A DNA stretch of 64,000 bases from Paenibacillus etheri. Lineage in GTDB: Bacteria; Bacillota; Bacilli; Paenibacillales; Paenibacillaceae. How positions within the stretch are numbered: the first letter of the stretch is position 1; each line of letters starts with the position of its first letter. Under the pieces are notes generated by a model. The model did no database searches. It saw nothing but the letters and a program-made list of their open reading frames with translations, and had not been told where the DNA came from. This document shows, piece by piece, positions 37,883 through 49,000 of the stretch. The position numbers were made by a program, and so were the translations under genes. The stretch covers positions 36,364 through 100,363 of the forward strand of contig NZ_LCZJ02000065.1 of the NCBI RefSeq assembly GCF_001012825.1, in the 5' to 3' direction.

Positions 37883-39793
37883 GTGTATAGAGTGAACAGG
37901 CGTGAGCGAGCTAGAGCGTTATGGCATTCTTTTAGTTATTGGTGGGGAAGAAGATCTCTCCAGAGTCGTTTAATTGCAGCCTATGTTTTTATAATCTTAG
38001 GCCCGTGCTTGCTGGTATCGGTCTACTTCTATGAGTCTATTAATAATACCTATCTCAGAGATGCCGTCGAGAAAAACGATTATTTGCTGCAAATGGAAAA
38101 ATTACATATCTATAATCAAATTGAGGCGATGGAACGTGCGGCACAGATGGCTTATTCTGATACCGATGTAGAAGAATTCCTTGCGAATGAATCTGAACCA
38201 CAGCTAGTAGATTTGATTAATTTCAATACAAATGCCTATGTGAATATGACTCGTATTCAATTTAACAATCCGAATATTGCGCATTTACGGTTGTATTCGA
38301 GAAGCAATAAAGTGCATGAAATTTGGCCGATTATTTTTCGTGAAGAGCGAGTTTCTTCCAAGCCATGGTTTCAGAAAGCGCTTCAAATGAAGGGGCAGGA
38401 ATACTGGTCTTTTCAGAAAAGTGATCCCGATCTGATGCAGAGATACTTGGGATCGCCGGAGGAGAGTCTGCCCAAGGTTTCGTTGTTGCGTGAGAAAAGT
38501 CGTCCAGCAGACAATTATATCGGCATGGTGCAGGTGGATATGATGCTGAGTCGTTTTACACCCAAGACGTATACAGATGTCCGGGATAATCAGACCCAAA
38601 TGTTCCTTGTGGATAGTGAGCTGCAGCTTTTCACCAGACCGGACCATTCTTTTTTGCAGAATAATCTGAAGATGGCTGATATGATTGCAGAACGGTATAA
38701 GCATTTTAGGGAAACTGGGGAATGGGATAGTGAGTACTCGGAGAATGGTAAATCGTTTTTGTTGATTAACACTCCGTTAGAACGTATTGATGCTTATTTG
38801 TTAAATGTAGTGTCCATGGATGGAGTCATGAAGGATATCTCCCGAACACGCAACTTAATCATTGGCGCCAATATCGGGTTTATTACCTTGCTGACGCTGA
38901 TTGCTTATGTGACAAATGCCTTTATTCTAAAAAATCTACGTAGATTGACCGAAACAATGAAAAGAGTGCGTAGAGGTGAAGCGTACACTGGAATTATGAT
39001 TCGGGGTGGAGGGGAAGTTGGTGAGCTTGCCCATCATTTCTCCAAATTGATGAATACGATCAATACATTGGTGGCTCAAGCAGTGAGCAAGCAGGCATTG
39101 TCAAAAGAGGCTGAGCTACGTACGCTGCATAACCAGATTGACGCACATTTTTTGTATAATACGCTGGAAAATATTAAAATGCTGGCTGAAATTGAAAACC
39201 AACGAACGATCTCAGATGCATTAACCTCACTAGGGGGGATGATGCGTTATAATTTCAAATGGTCCGGAGAGTATGTGAAGCTGCGAGACGAAATTCGCCA
39301 TATTGAGAATTACATTGAAGTGATGAATATTCGTTTTGAGTATCCGGTTAAGTTGGTGCTTCATATTGAACCCCGATATTTGGAGCTGGAGGTGCTTAAA
39401 ATGTCACTGCAGCCTATTGTGGAGAATAGTGTTAAGCATGCTTGGTGTGATGAGAAGGAGAATCTACAGGACCCGAGCGTTCATATTCATATTTCAGAAG
39501 CTGAAGGTGATATTTTCATAGAGCTTCGTGATAATGGCATGGGGCTAACACCAGAGCGACTACATGCTTTAAACGAGGCTATTTATGCGAAAGATGAACG
39601 CTGTGAGAGCACTGCTGAACAGAAGGGGACTGACCGCCGAACAGGTGGCATTGGTCTGAGAAATGTACATCAGCGTTTGCAAATCTTTTATGGCGATGAA
39701 TATGGGCTTGTAGTACAGAGCGAAGCAGGAAGTTGGACGATGGTACGTTTAACCTTGCCGAAAGTTCTTTTGACGGGAGAAAAACAACTATGA
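37883..39793 (+). CDS. YesM-type sensor histidine kinase
   Basis: About 636 residues. A first membrane helix lies near residue 30-50, an extracellular Cache-like sensing domain follows to ~325, a second helix at ~325-345, and a HAMP linker. The His-kinase domain carries the phospho-acceptor H in NQIDAHFLYNTLENIK (about residue 420), and the HATPase domain ends with DNGMGL and GGIGLRNVHQRL. YesM/YesN pairs control neighbouring sugar ABC operons. GTG at 37883 follows GAGGTGG by about 11 bases; GTG at 37868 lacks a site. The start is uncertain by a few codons. Confidence 0.9.
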   Translation: MYRVNRRERARALWHSFSYWWGRRSLQSRLIAAYVFIILGPCLLVSVYFYESINNTYLRDAVEKNDYLLQMEKLHIYNQIEAMERAAQMAYSDTDVEEFLANESEPQLVDLINFNTNAYVNMTRIQFNNPNIAHLRLYSRSNKVHEIWPIIFREERVSSKPWFQKALQMKGQEYWSFQKSDPDLMQRYLGSPEESLPKVSLLREKSRPADNYIGMVQVDMMLSRFTPKTYTDVRDNQTQMFLVDSELQLFTRPDHSFLQNNLKMADMIAERYKHFRETGEWDSEYSENGKSFLLINTPLERIDAYLLNVVSMDGVMKDISRTRNLIIGANIGFITLLTLIAYVTNAFILKNLRRLTETMKRVRRGEAYTGIMIRGGGEVGELAHHFSKLMNTINTLVAQAVSKQALSKEAELRTLHNQIDAHFLYNTLENIKMLAEIENQRTISDALTSLGGMMRYNFKWSGEYVKLRDEIRHIENYIEVMNIRFEYPVKLVLHIEPRYLELEVLKMSLQPIVENSVKHAWCDEKENLQDPSVHIHISEAEGDIFIELRDNGMGLTPERLHALNEAIYAKDERCESTAEQKGTDRRTGGIGLRNVHQRLQIFYGDEYGLVVQSEAGSWTMVRLTLPKVLLTGEKQL

Positions 39794-41352
39794 AGAAGCT
39801 ACTGATCATTGATGATGAGAAGAATATTCGTTACGGCCTCAAGACAATGATAGAAAGAGAATTTCCGTCCATTTATACCATCACGATGGCGAGTAATGGC
39901 GCAGAGGGGTTTGATATCTATGAGACCGACGGTGCAGATATTATTATTACAGATATACGTATGCCAGTAATGGATGGAATTACGCTGTTGGAGCGGTTGT
40001 CTTCGGCGACAAGGGGCGAGAAAAGCCCGGCAGTGCTAATTTTAAGCGGGTATGACGATTTCGAATATGCCAAAAGCGCAATCCGTTATCGCGTGAAGGA
40101 TTACTTACTTAAACCGATTCGTAGAGATGAATTATTCGAAATCTTAAAGTGTATAGATAAGGAGCAGGAGGAGCAGAATCTCAGTGCAAGACAGCAGGAG
40201 CAGGAAGCAGAACATTTTCGCCGAGAGCTGCGTTCTAGCCGTTTACGTGGGCTGCTTATGCAGCAGGAAGTTCAGTTGGAGCGAGAGCAGCAGGAGAGCC
40301 TAGATGACTTGGGAGTTCCTTTTACAGTAGGTGTTTTGAATTACTATTGTAATGACGGAACAAGAATGAAGCCGGGGGATGTTCAGGGGCTGGTAGAACG
40401 ATTGATGGGACCACTTGAAAAATGTTTTTCGGAAATCACAACGGACTGGGACGGTAAATTAGTATTGCTCGGAACCAGAAAACAGGACTTTATAGAACTG
40501 TCCAGACAAGCTGAAGCCAAAGAAATAATGGGATTGTCGATTGGAATAAGTAGCGAAGGAACAAGTCTTGCAGACCTTCGTTCCTGTTATAAGGAAGCGT
40601 GCCGGGCATTACAGTATACTTTTGTATATCCGCAAGTGAACTTGTTGAATTACGCGGATGTGAGTCAAGAACGGTCTAATTCCCCCTTGCCGAAGGAGGA
40701 AATTCGCAAGCTGCTCAATATGCTTGGAACAGAACGCGAGAAGGAGATGAAGCATCTTCTGGCTGAGATTTTTCAGACCGAGCATTTGAAGGCGCTTGAC
40801 CTGTCATATTTGGAGTCGGTGGGACAGAATATCAATGAATTGGTGCTGGATGAAGTATTTCGGGTGCATGGCGAAGCCTCGGTAGAGGTGCTGAAGCTAT
40901 ATCGCACAGTGGGCAATATGTACAATTATCGTCATTTCCATGATTATTATCGTGCGCTTGAGAATTTGCTCCTGAGTGTGAGTGATTATATTGTAGGGGT
41001 GCGCTCTGCTCATACGGAGCATGCTGACATGGAGGAAGCGCTGAATTATATTGAAACGAACTATGCTCGTCCACTAAATATGGCTATGGTTAGTAACCAT
41101 GTTTCTTTGAATTATTCTTATTTTAGCGAAGCTTTCAAGGCATATACTGGTGAGAATTTTGTCATTTATTTAAAAAAGGTACGCATCCGCCATGCTAAAG
41201 AACTGCTAGCACAAGGCTGCAGCAAGCTTGCCGGAGTTTCGGAAAAAGTAGGTTTTGAGAACAGTAAGCAATTTGCCCGTGTATTCAAAGAGTTGGAAGG
41301 GATCTCTCCGGGGGATTATAGAGCCAAAATAGTGTCCAGAGATTTGTCGTAA
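39790..41352 (+). CDS. YesN-type response regulator with AraC output domain
   Basis: 520 residues. The receiver domain (1-125) starts KKLLIIDDEKNIRYGL with the acidic pocket, phospho-acceptor Asp about 55 in IITDIRMP and the conserved Lys in YLLKPI. A linker with a Gln/Glu-rich coiled coil (about 130-175) follows, and a C-terminal AraC/XylS double helix-turn-helix covers about 425-520. It overlaps the kinase gene by four bases (ATGA) and is translationally coupled to it. The upstream beta-glucan transporter is the likely target. Confidence 0.93.
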   Translation: MKKLLIIDDEKNIRYGLKTMIEREFPSIYTITMASNGAEGFDIYETDGADIIITDIRMPVMDGITLLERLSSATRGEKSPAVLILSGYDDFEYAKSAIRYRVKDYLLKPIRRDELFEILKCIDKEQEEQNLSARQQEQEAEHFRRELRSSRLRGLLMQQEVQLEREQQESLDDLGVPFTVGVLNYYCNDGTRMKPGDVQGLVERLMGPLEKCFSEITTDWDGKLVLLGTRKQDFIELSRQAEAKEIMGLSIGISSEGTSLADLRSCYKEACRALQYTFVYPQVNLLNYADVSQERSNSPLPKEEIRKLLNMLGTEREKEMKHLLAEIFQTEHLKALDLSYLESVGQNINELVLDEVFRVHGEASVEVLKLYRTVGNMYNYRHFHDYYRALENLLLSVSDYIVGVRSAHTEHADMEEALNYIETNYARPLNMAMVSNHVSLNYSYFSEAFKAYTGENFVIYLKKVRIRHAKELLAQGCSKLAGVSEKVGFENSKQFARVFKELEGISPGDYRAKIVSRDLS

Positions 41353-41502
41353 ACAGCAGGGTAAGTAGCTGCGGTATGAGTATCATTGCTGTACATGTAG
41401 CCTTGATGACCCTTAAGGGTGTTGTTAGAAGTGATCCTCCTATATAATGGCAGTAAGAAGCTTTGCTAGGATTAGCAGTAAGAGAGTATGGAGGAATGAA
41501 GG

Positions 41503-42306
41503 GTGGAAGAAATTCAAGGGGATTTGATTACGGTTCAGACGTTGGCAGAGGACTTTCGGCGACTGGGTGTACATGCGGGGATGACGATTCTACTGCATTC
41601 ATCCTTCAAATCACTGGGCCAATGGGTGGCAGGCGGGCCGGTTGCCGTTATTTTGGCGCTTGAGGAGGTCCTTGGAGAAACAGGCACGCTTGTGATGCCG
41701 ACTCATTCCAGTGATCTGACGGACCCTGCTGGCTGGAGTAACCCACCGGTGCCCGAATCTTGGTGGCAGAGTATCCGTGAGCAGATGCCGGCTTATGATC
41801 CAGACTTGACTCCACTGAGAGGGATGGGGATTATTCCAGATTGCTTCCGTAGACAAAAAGGGGTAAAGCGCAGCGATCACCCCATTCATTCATTTGCGGC
41901 TTGGGGCAAGCATAGGGATGAGATTATATATGGACACTCCCTCGAATACGGTTTGGGGGATGACTCTCCATTAGCTCGTATTTATGACCTGGGGGGGAGT
42001 ATGCTGCTGCTAGGCGTAGGAAATCTAAATAATACTTCATTACATCTTGCTGAATGCCGGGCCTTCTATGAAGGAAAACAGGAGGTCATTGGCGGGGCAC
42101 CTATGATGGTGGATGGTCATAGACAGTGGGTGGAATTCAAGGAGCTAGATTGGAACTCTGACGATTTTGTTGAACTTGCTGAGCAATTTGGGCAAGAGAC
42201 AGGGCTCATTACGTATGCTCAGATCGCCTCAGCTACAGCCCAATTGATTCCACAGCGTGAAATCGTTGACTATGCGGTGAACTGGATGGAGCGAAACAGG
42301 AAGTAG
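41503..42306 (+). CDS. AAC(3) family N-acetyltransferase
   Basis: 267 residues of the aminoglycoside 3-N-acetyltransferase family (antibiotic NAT fold). It has LLHSSFKSLGQWVAGG near residue 30, LVMPTHSSDLTDP near 64, the signature DHPIHSFAAWG near 128 and LLLGVGNLNNTSLHLAE near 170. Chromosomal relatives such as YokD acetylate diverse amines and do not necessarily confer drug resistance. GTG start with GGAGG eight bases upstream. It is probably co-transcribed with the phosphatase gene 37 bases downstream. Confidence 0.88.
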   Translation: MEEIQGDLITVQTLAEDFRRLGVHAGMTILLHSSFKSLGQWVAGGPVAVILALEEVLGETGTLVMPTHSSDLTDPAGWSNPPVPESWWQSIREQMPAYDPDLTPLRGMGIIPDCFRRQKGVKRSDHPIHSFAAWGKHRDEIIYGHSLEYGLGDDSPLARIYDLGGSMLLLGVGNLNNTSLHLAECRAFYEGKQEVIGGAPMMVDGHRQWVEFKELDWNSDDFVELAEQFGQETGLITYAQIASATAQLIPQREIVDYAVNWMERNRK

Positions 42307-42343
42307 GTATCTCTGGATTTGGGATTAGGAGGAGAAGCAACGG

Positions 42344-42982
42344 ATGAGTACCACAACGATATATTTAACGCGTCATGGGCAGACAGAATGGAATGTGCAG
42401 AATCGTATGCAAGGTCATATGGATTCTGCGCTGACGACGCTTGGCGTGCAACAGGCGGAATGGTTGAGCCAGGGAATGAAGGCTATAAATCTTGATGTCA
42501 TTTATGCAAGCTCCAGCCTAAGGGCGCTGCGTACAGCTGAGATTATACGCGGAGAGCGGGATGTTCCGCTGAAAGTTTCCGATGCATTCAAAGAAATTGG
42601 CATGGGCGTATGGGAAGGTAGAGATTCTGATGAGCTGGCAGCTCAGTATTCGGACCAGCATCGTTATTTCTGGAAGGACCCCGACCAGTTTAAAGTGGAG
42701 GGCAGCGAGACCTTCGAAGAGGTACAGACAAGAGCGCTAGAGAAGCTTCAGGAGATTCTCACTGCCCATCAGGGTGAGACAATTCTTATCGTAACGCATA
42801 CGGTAGTGATCAAGCTCTTGATGGCTTCTTTCGAGAGCAGAGAGTTGCCTAAGCTATGGGATCTGCCTTACATTTATCCAACCTGCTTATCCAGAATTGA
42901 TTTTACGGATGGCGTGCCGGAGATCCTGTTGCACGGGGATACAAGTCATTATGAAGAAAGTGAAGCTGGGATGGAATCGTAG
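42344..42982 (+). CDS. Histidine phosphatase family protein
   Basis: A 212-residue phosphoglycerate-mutase-like enzyme. It has the catalytic motif LTRHGQTEWN at residues 8-17 (phospho-histidine RHG), the SSSLRALRTAEII helix and the second His in VTHTVVIKLL near residue 148. It is probably a cytosolic phosphatase of small phosphorylated metabolites (PhoE/GpmB-like); the substrate is unknown. AGGAGGAG precedes the ATG. Confidence 0.9.
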   Translation: MSTTTIYLTRHGQTEWNVQNRMQGHMDSALTTLGVQQAEWLSQGMKAINLDVIYASSSLRALRTAEIIRGERDVPLKVSDAFKEIGMGVWEGRDSDELAAQYSDQHRYFWKDPDQFKVEGSETFEEVQTRALEKLQEILTAHQGETILIVTHTVVIKLLMASFESRELPKLWDLPYIYPTCLSRIDFTDGVPEILLHGDTSHYEESEAGMES

Positions 42983-42998
42983 AGTGTAATATAAAAAA

Positions 42999-43046
42999 GA
43001 GGCGGTTCCTCGAGTGCATTATGCACTTCTAGGAACCGCCTTTTTG
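42999..43046. terminator. Terminator between convergent genes
   Basis: AGGCGGTTCCT pairs with AGGAACCGCCT. An inner AGTGCAT/ATGCACT hairpin fills the loop, and TTTTTG follows on the plus strand; an A-run on the other side allows bidirectional function. Confidence 0.92.
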
Positions 43047-43071
43047 TTTTCAGAGCTGGGGGCAGCCTGTA

Positions 43072-46000
43072 TTAGTTGATGAACTGGAGGAATTTCAATG
43101 TCTTCTCCAGCATCGTAACGGCTTCAGCACGAGTTGCCAGCTTTTGTGGAGCAAAGGAACCGTCTGTCGCTCCCTGGATGATGCCCGCAGCAGCGATTTC
43201 TGCTACTGCTGCTTGGGACCAAGCAGGGATGCTTGCTGCATCAATGAATTTAGCTAGTGCTGTAGGATCGGCATTTAAGGTTTTGCCGGTGTACTTGATG
43301 GCTTTAGCTAATACAGAAGCCATTTCCTGACGAGTGATTGGGCTACCTGGCTTAAAGCTGCCATCGGTATAACCAGAAATCAATTCGGCTTCTGCGGCGG
43401 TACGAATAGCATCAGCATACCATGCATTTGGATTTACATCCTTAAATGTTGTCTCACCACTTACAGTCGCAAGTCCCAGAGAACGCGTAATTAATGCAGC
43501 GAACTCAGCCCGTGTGATCGACTGTGAAGGAGAGAACGTATTGTTGTTTGTTCCACTGACGATCAGTTTGGAAGCTAACAGATTAATGGACGACTTAGCC
43601 CAGTGTCCGTTAATATCTCCGAACGTTTTGGAATATTTAACAACGGTGTAATAGCTGTTGCTGTTCCGTTTAATCGTAACATCCGTTGTTCCATCAGCCT
43701 TAGGAGCAAATAGCGCAGGGACGAAGGAAATCTTCCCTGTAGCAGGATCGAAGACCACTGCCGTTGCGTTATTTGAATTTAAGGAAGCAGGTACATTGAT
43801 CGTCCGGTTAACGTAAGTACTGCCAAAGTTGTTCAGCGGTACACGCTTAGTTCCGGCTTGCGCCGAAACACTGAATTCGATTACTGGAGCAGCTAAAGTA
43901 GCATTATTAAGTTGTGAAGCGATAGCTTTGTTTGTGCTACTTACTGTTCCCGAATCCGCTAGTAGAATGGATACCGTAATTGTAAAGTCGTTGGTACCTA
44001 ATTGAGCAGCAAGTGCTGCACTGTTTATAATGCTGAGCGGTAAGGAATAAGAAGCAGCAGCAGTTGTAAAGGTAAGGATAGTATTAGGCTGTGCTGCTGC
44101 TTGTTTTACAAGCACACTGCCTGGAAGCACTACTTGAGCGCCGCCTGTAGTAGCTTTAACCGGAATGACCAGCTCGTGGCTACCAATTGCTAGCTCACTG
44201 AGTTGCTTGGTCAGATCAGCAGCATTAATCGTTGTTACTTGCGGTTTGGCAATTGGTGCAACAGTTGGTGCTGGTGTTGCAGTTGGAACTGTTGGTGATG
44301 TTGGTGATGTTGGTACTGGCGTCGGAGTTGTCTCCGGCAGTGGTTCGCCTTTCAGATCCACAATACGGCCCTCAACAGCGGAAGTTTTCGCAGTGACGGT
44401 TTTAACCTCATTAAGATACTTCGTAAATACATCAAAGTCCGGCAGATACAGCAGATTCACGCGACCTTCTTTATAGGCCTTCTCAAGGGAAGTATAGAAA
44501 TCTCCACCTTTAGCTGTGAAAGCATTAGTAGCTACTACATAGGATGCATTCATATCTAGAGGAATGTATTTGTCCCCGTTCTTCACTTCAATGCGCAATA
44601 CGCGTTCGTTCACAGGCTTCTTAGAGTCATAATAGAATTTCAACCCTGCAACATGTGGGAAACGTCCGTCTGCTGTTGGAGTTTTGGAAACCCCATTCTC
44701 CATCGCATCCTTAATTTCTTGTCCGGTTAAAGTGATCGTAACCAGATCGTTGTTGAATGGAAGTACTCCGAGTACTTCGCCTTGTGTAATTGGTCCTTCA
44801 TTGATAGATTCGCGAATACCGCCACCGTTTTGCAGGGCGATTACCGCATTAGTGCCAGCTTTCTTGGCTGCATAAAGCATACCGTCGGCAATCAGGTTAC
44901 CAAGGTTGGTTTCCTTTGTACGAACATCGTTGCGAACGCCATTCAGGATAACCTCTGAGTTACCCACTACCTCATTGGACAGCTCTTTGATGCCTGGCTT
45001 AAACTTGGTATCCAGAAGCTTTTTGGCTTCAGTATCCTCTGCGATAGCGTAGTTAGCGCCGTTCTTTGCATCGATGGAGACTAATTGATCTTTCCAATCT
45101 GTCAGTACACCATCTTTGTTAAATTTAACTTCAAGTTGACCAAGGAAGAGTCCTTTTTCACCGGTTTGTACAATTAGCTTCGGTGCATTTGGATCGCTCT
45201 TATCTACAACGGCTTGATCCAGTTGCGTGTGGCTGTGCCCACCGACAATAATATCAATGCCGTTAACAGCTTTGGCTAGTTTAAGATCTTCTTCATAGCC
45301 AAGGTGTGAGAGAACGATAATCTTGTTAACCTTCTCATTTTGCAGCATAGCGACCGTAGCTTCTGCCTTAGCAAAGGCATTCTCAAAAGTCACTTTACCT
45401 GGTGAAGCAATGTTGGCAGTATCTTCTGTCGTCAGACCGATGATACCAATCTGTTCGCCGTCTACTTCTTTGATCAGTGCAGGGTAGATGGTTGCTGCAT
45501 TACCCGACCGACCAATTTCGTTGGTAAACATTTTGCTTAAGATGTCATCCGCAGAGAAATTGACATTGGATGAGACAAATGGAAACTCAGCTTTGCCGAT
45601 GAATTTGGAAAGAGTTTCAGAATCTTTATCAAATTCATGGTTCCCGAAAGTCATAGCATCATATTTGACCATATTCATAAAGGCCATATCTGCTAGACCC
45701 AGATACTTGTTGAAGTAAAGCGTTCCAGAGAACACATCACCCGCATCGAGAAGAATAGGGTTTTCTGTAGTCGCCTTAGCTTCTTTGATTGCCGTTACAC
45801 GGCGCAAGATGTTATTTGGCGAGCTTACAGTATCTAGTCCTGCATGTGTATCGTTGGTGTGTAGAACGGTTAATGGGAATTCTTCAACAGCATTAAAATC
45901 AAGCTGTGCCAAAACCGCATCATGATCGGATACCCGACCTTTCGATGGTGAGAAGTCGGCATTTAGGTGGACGACATCTACTTTGGAGGAAGCCCTTAGA

Positions 46001-49000
46001 TTTTTACTGACAAGAATATGATCCAGTACTTGAGAGTTTCCGTCATAGGTGTACGTATACCGCTCATTTAAAGGCAGCTTATCGATCAAATTGGCTAGCT
46101 CTGTGCCTTTTAAGAGGGTTGCAGTTTTAGTGAACTGGAAATCATTCAAATCGCCAAGAGCTACGACGTTGGCTTCAGGATTTGCAGTCAGAACCTCTTT
46201 GACAAATCCGTTTACGATTGCCGCGATTTCATGACGTTTTGTTTCACTGGACAATACAGGTGGCTGAATGTTCCCGAAAGGACCATTATCGCCACTTTTT
46301 GAATTGAAATGGTTTGCGATTACAATTACGGTTTCTCCACCAAATACAAACTGTGCAGCAAGGGACTTCCGTGAACTTGAAAAAGCAAGATTTGTTGGAT
46401 CAATTCGTCCAGGGTTATAGGTTAATTGTTTTGCCTCTGCATCGTAGCCGACAGATTGTGTAGCAGTACCCTTTTGCTTATTTACACTGTCTGCAAGCTG
46501 TACCCTTGCAGGGTTGTACAGGAATCCTACGCGAATGTTTCCGCCTGGTGCTCCGCCATCCTTATTATTCTCTGGAGCGATGTCTGTGTATTTGTATACA
46601 GGACCGCCAGCGGTTTCAATCGCTTTAATTAGTTCGTTTGCACTTGCTTCAGTGATTCCGTTATCGGTTTCACCATTGCTGTCCTGCATTTCGACAACGC
46701 CTATAATGTCAGGCTTTTTCATATTGTTGGCGATGGAGTCGGCTAGTTTCTGGATTTTTGTTGCTCCGACACCTGGATAGAAATTCTCAATGTTATACGA
46801 TGCGATCAACAGCTTGCTCTCATTGACTTCAAGAGTAGTTGTTTCTTGCTTAAAGGTACTTGGAGTAATGGCCGGTAGCTTACCGTTCTCCGGAATGACT
46901 TTGAAGTTACCATTGTTGTATCCAATGACCCCTGTAACATCTCCAGCGAACTTATCTCCGGTGATGACTTCTTGACCCGGATTTCCATAAGCAATGATGA
47001 GACGCTGAGGATTAAATTGGCTGTACTCTTTGAGAACTAGTCCACCAGCTGGAGTGATGACATCAGCTGTATCGTTCTCTACTCTTGTAGGGATGTTATA
47101 GAGCATGGAACTTCCGCTACCACTTGTCCAATAAGGGCTAATAATCGTAGGGGTAGGAAGCTTAACAAGCATACCTTCTAACGATTCATAAAAATCAATG
47201 GCATCTTCATTTGGCTCAAAATTAGCCATGTCGTCATTGTCAATTATGGAAGACGGAATGACTCTCCCGCCTTTACCAAGCACGACAGGTGCCGGCACAG
47301 TATAACTAGATGAGGAGTCTGCTTTTAGTGAAGTCATAGTAATTTGAGTGGAGGTTAGATTGCTCGCATTTCCTTCGTTATACTCGGAAACGCCTCCACT
47401 AACATGCACTAAATTTCCAACTTCAGGTTTAAGGGATGCATCTGTGCTGTAAACGAAAATACCTTCCGATGTGTTCACATTATTGTCCGGCTGAGGGTCC
47501 TGCATGAAGAAACCTCTATAAGCGCCAGTTGCGAAAGTGTATCCATATTGGGTAACGATACCTTCTACATTAGTAACTTTCTGACCTGCATACTCAGAAG
47601 AATGAGATTCTCCTTGAATATCATGAATACGAGGGAGATCAGAAGCTTTATATGCAAAGGTATATACCTTACTTGTCTTGCCATCTGCTACGACAATTGC
47701 TTTGATGGTAAGATCTTTACTAACTGTAATTGGATCTGAATAAAGCTTGCTTGCTGCTGCTGTTGGTTCAGTTCCATCGGTCGTGTAGTAAATCTGTGCT
47801 CCAAGGGTAGGACTGGATAGAGTCACAGAGCTTCCTTTAATAATACGACCTGCACCAGGACTGGCCATAACGGAAAAGGTTTCTTCCACCAAAGCGTTTT
47901 CGTTAAGTGGAATGAATTGATAAGTCGTATTAAATTGCTCGATAACCCCAGTGATGCTGTCAAAGGTTTTGTCTTTTACCAATTTAGGAAGGGTAGAGAA
48001 GATGGTGAATTGCTTGTCACCTTGACTTGCTGTCACCGTGTTTCCATTTAGGCTGACTATGGTGACCTTGTTTAAAGTTACCAGCTGGGCTTCGTAGCTT
48101 TCGCCGTTCGCTGCAGACAAGTCGGTTGCTGTAATCAATTTTGGTGCAGGTACTCCAGTATCTGGAGCAACTACAGCGTATTGAAGTTCGTTTTGGAATT
48201 TTATTTCTTGCAGGTTGCTGTGGATATCCATCGTGCCACTAACTTCAACGCGATCTCCAACGTTTGCGAACTCTGGGAATCCGTAAAGTACGATCCCACC
48301 GGATTGATCCTGAATATACATTTTTGCTGCATTAATGTGCGTTACGATACCTTCTGTTGAAACATTCTGGCCTTTACTAGCAAGGCGTGCTGTTGCGACA
48401 TCTGTTTTGGCCAGAATCTTGTAATCAAAAGTCGTTACAGGGCTGTCTGGCATATTATGTTCTGAAGCGTACGCTTTAATCGTAGTATTCTCAGTTAAGG
48501 TAATTGGCCCTGTGTAAGTCTGGAAATTAGTTGAACCCCCTGATCCATAAACAGCTGCATAGACGGATGCTCCAACCGTTGGAGAACTCAAAGATATCTT
48601 TGTGCCCACTGGCCAGGCGTTAACGGCTGGTGAAGCAACTACGGAGCTAGCTGTCTCCGGTGCTTTACCATAGCTGCTGTTGCGTGGACTTGGAGGCCCG
48701 GCAACGAAGTCTACGGAATTGTTGTCCGTATCTTGTCCGCGGCTGTCTACGGGAGCCCCGGGTGCAGCCTTGCGGATGGCGGAGGTTGTGCTTGACAAAG
48801 CTGGGGCTGCCTTTGTCTCGGCACCGGGGGCCGATCCATAGGCCACGGTATCTATTACTTGACTCGAATTGTCAAGCAGATCAACTTTACCTTCCTTACC
48901 TCCCAATCCCAAAGTGCCTATGCTATCTGGAGAAGGCAAGTCTTTGGTTCCGCCAGTACCTGCGGCCTGCTGAATCAGATAATAACCTTTTGCCCGGATG

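Noticed and set aside
41503-42306. Acquired aminoglycoside resistance cassette
   Set aside because: No mobile features nearby; composition matches the neighbours, so a chromosomal YokD-like acetyltransferase is more likely.
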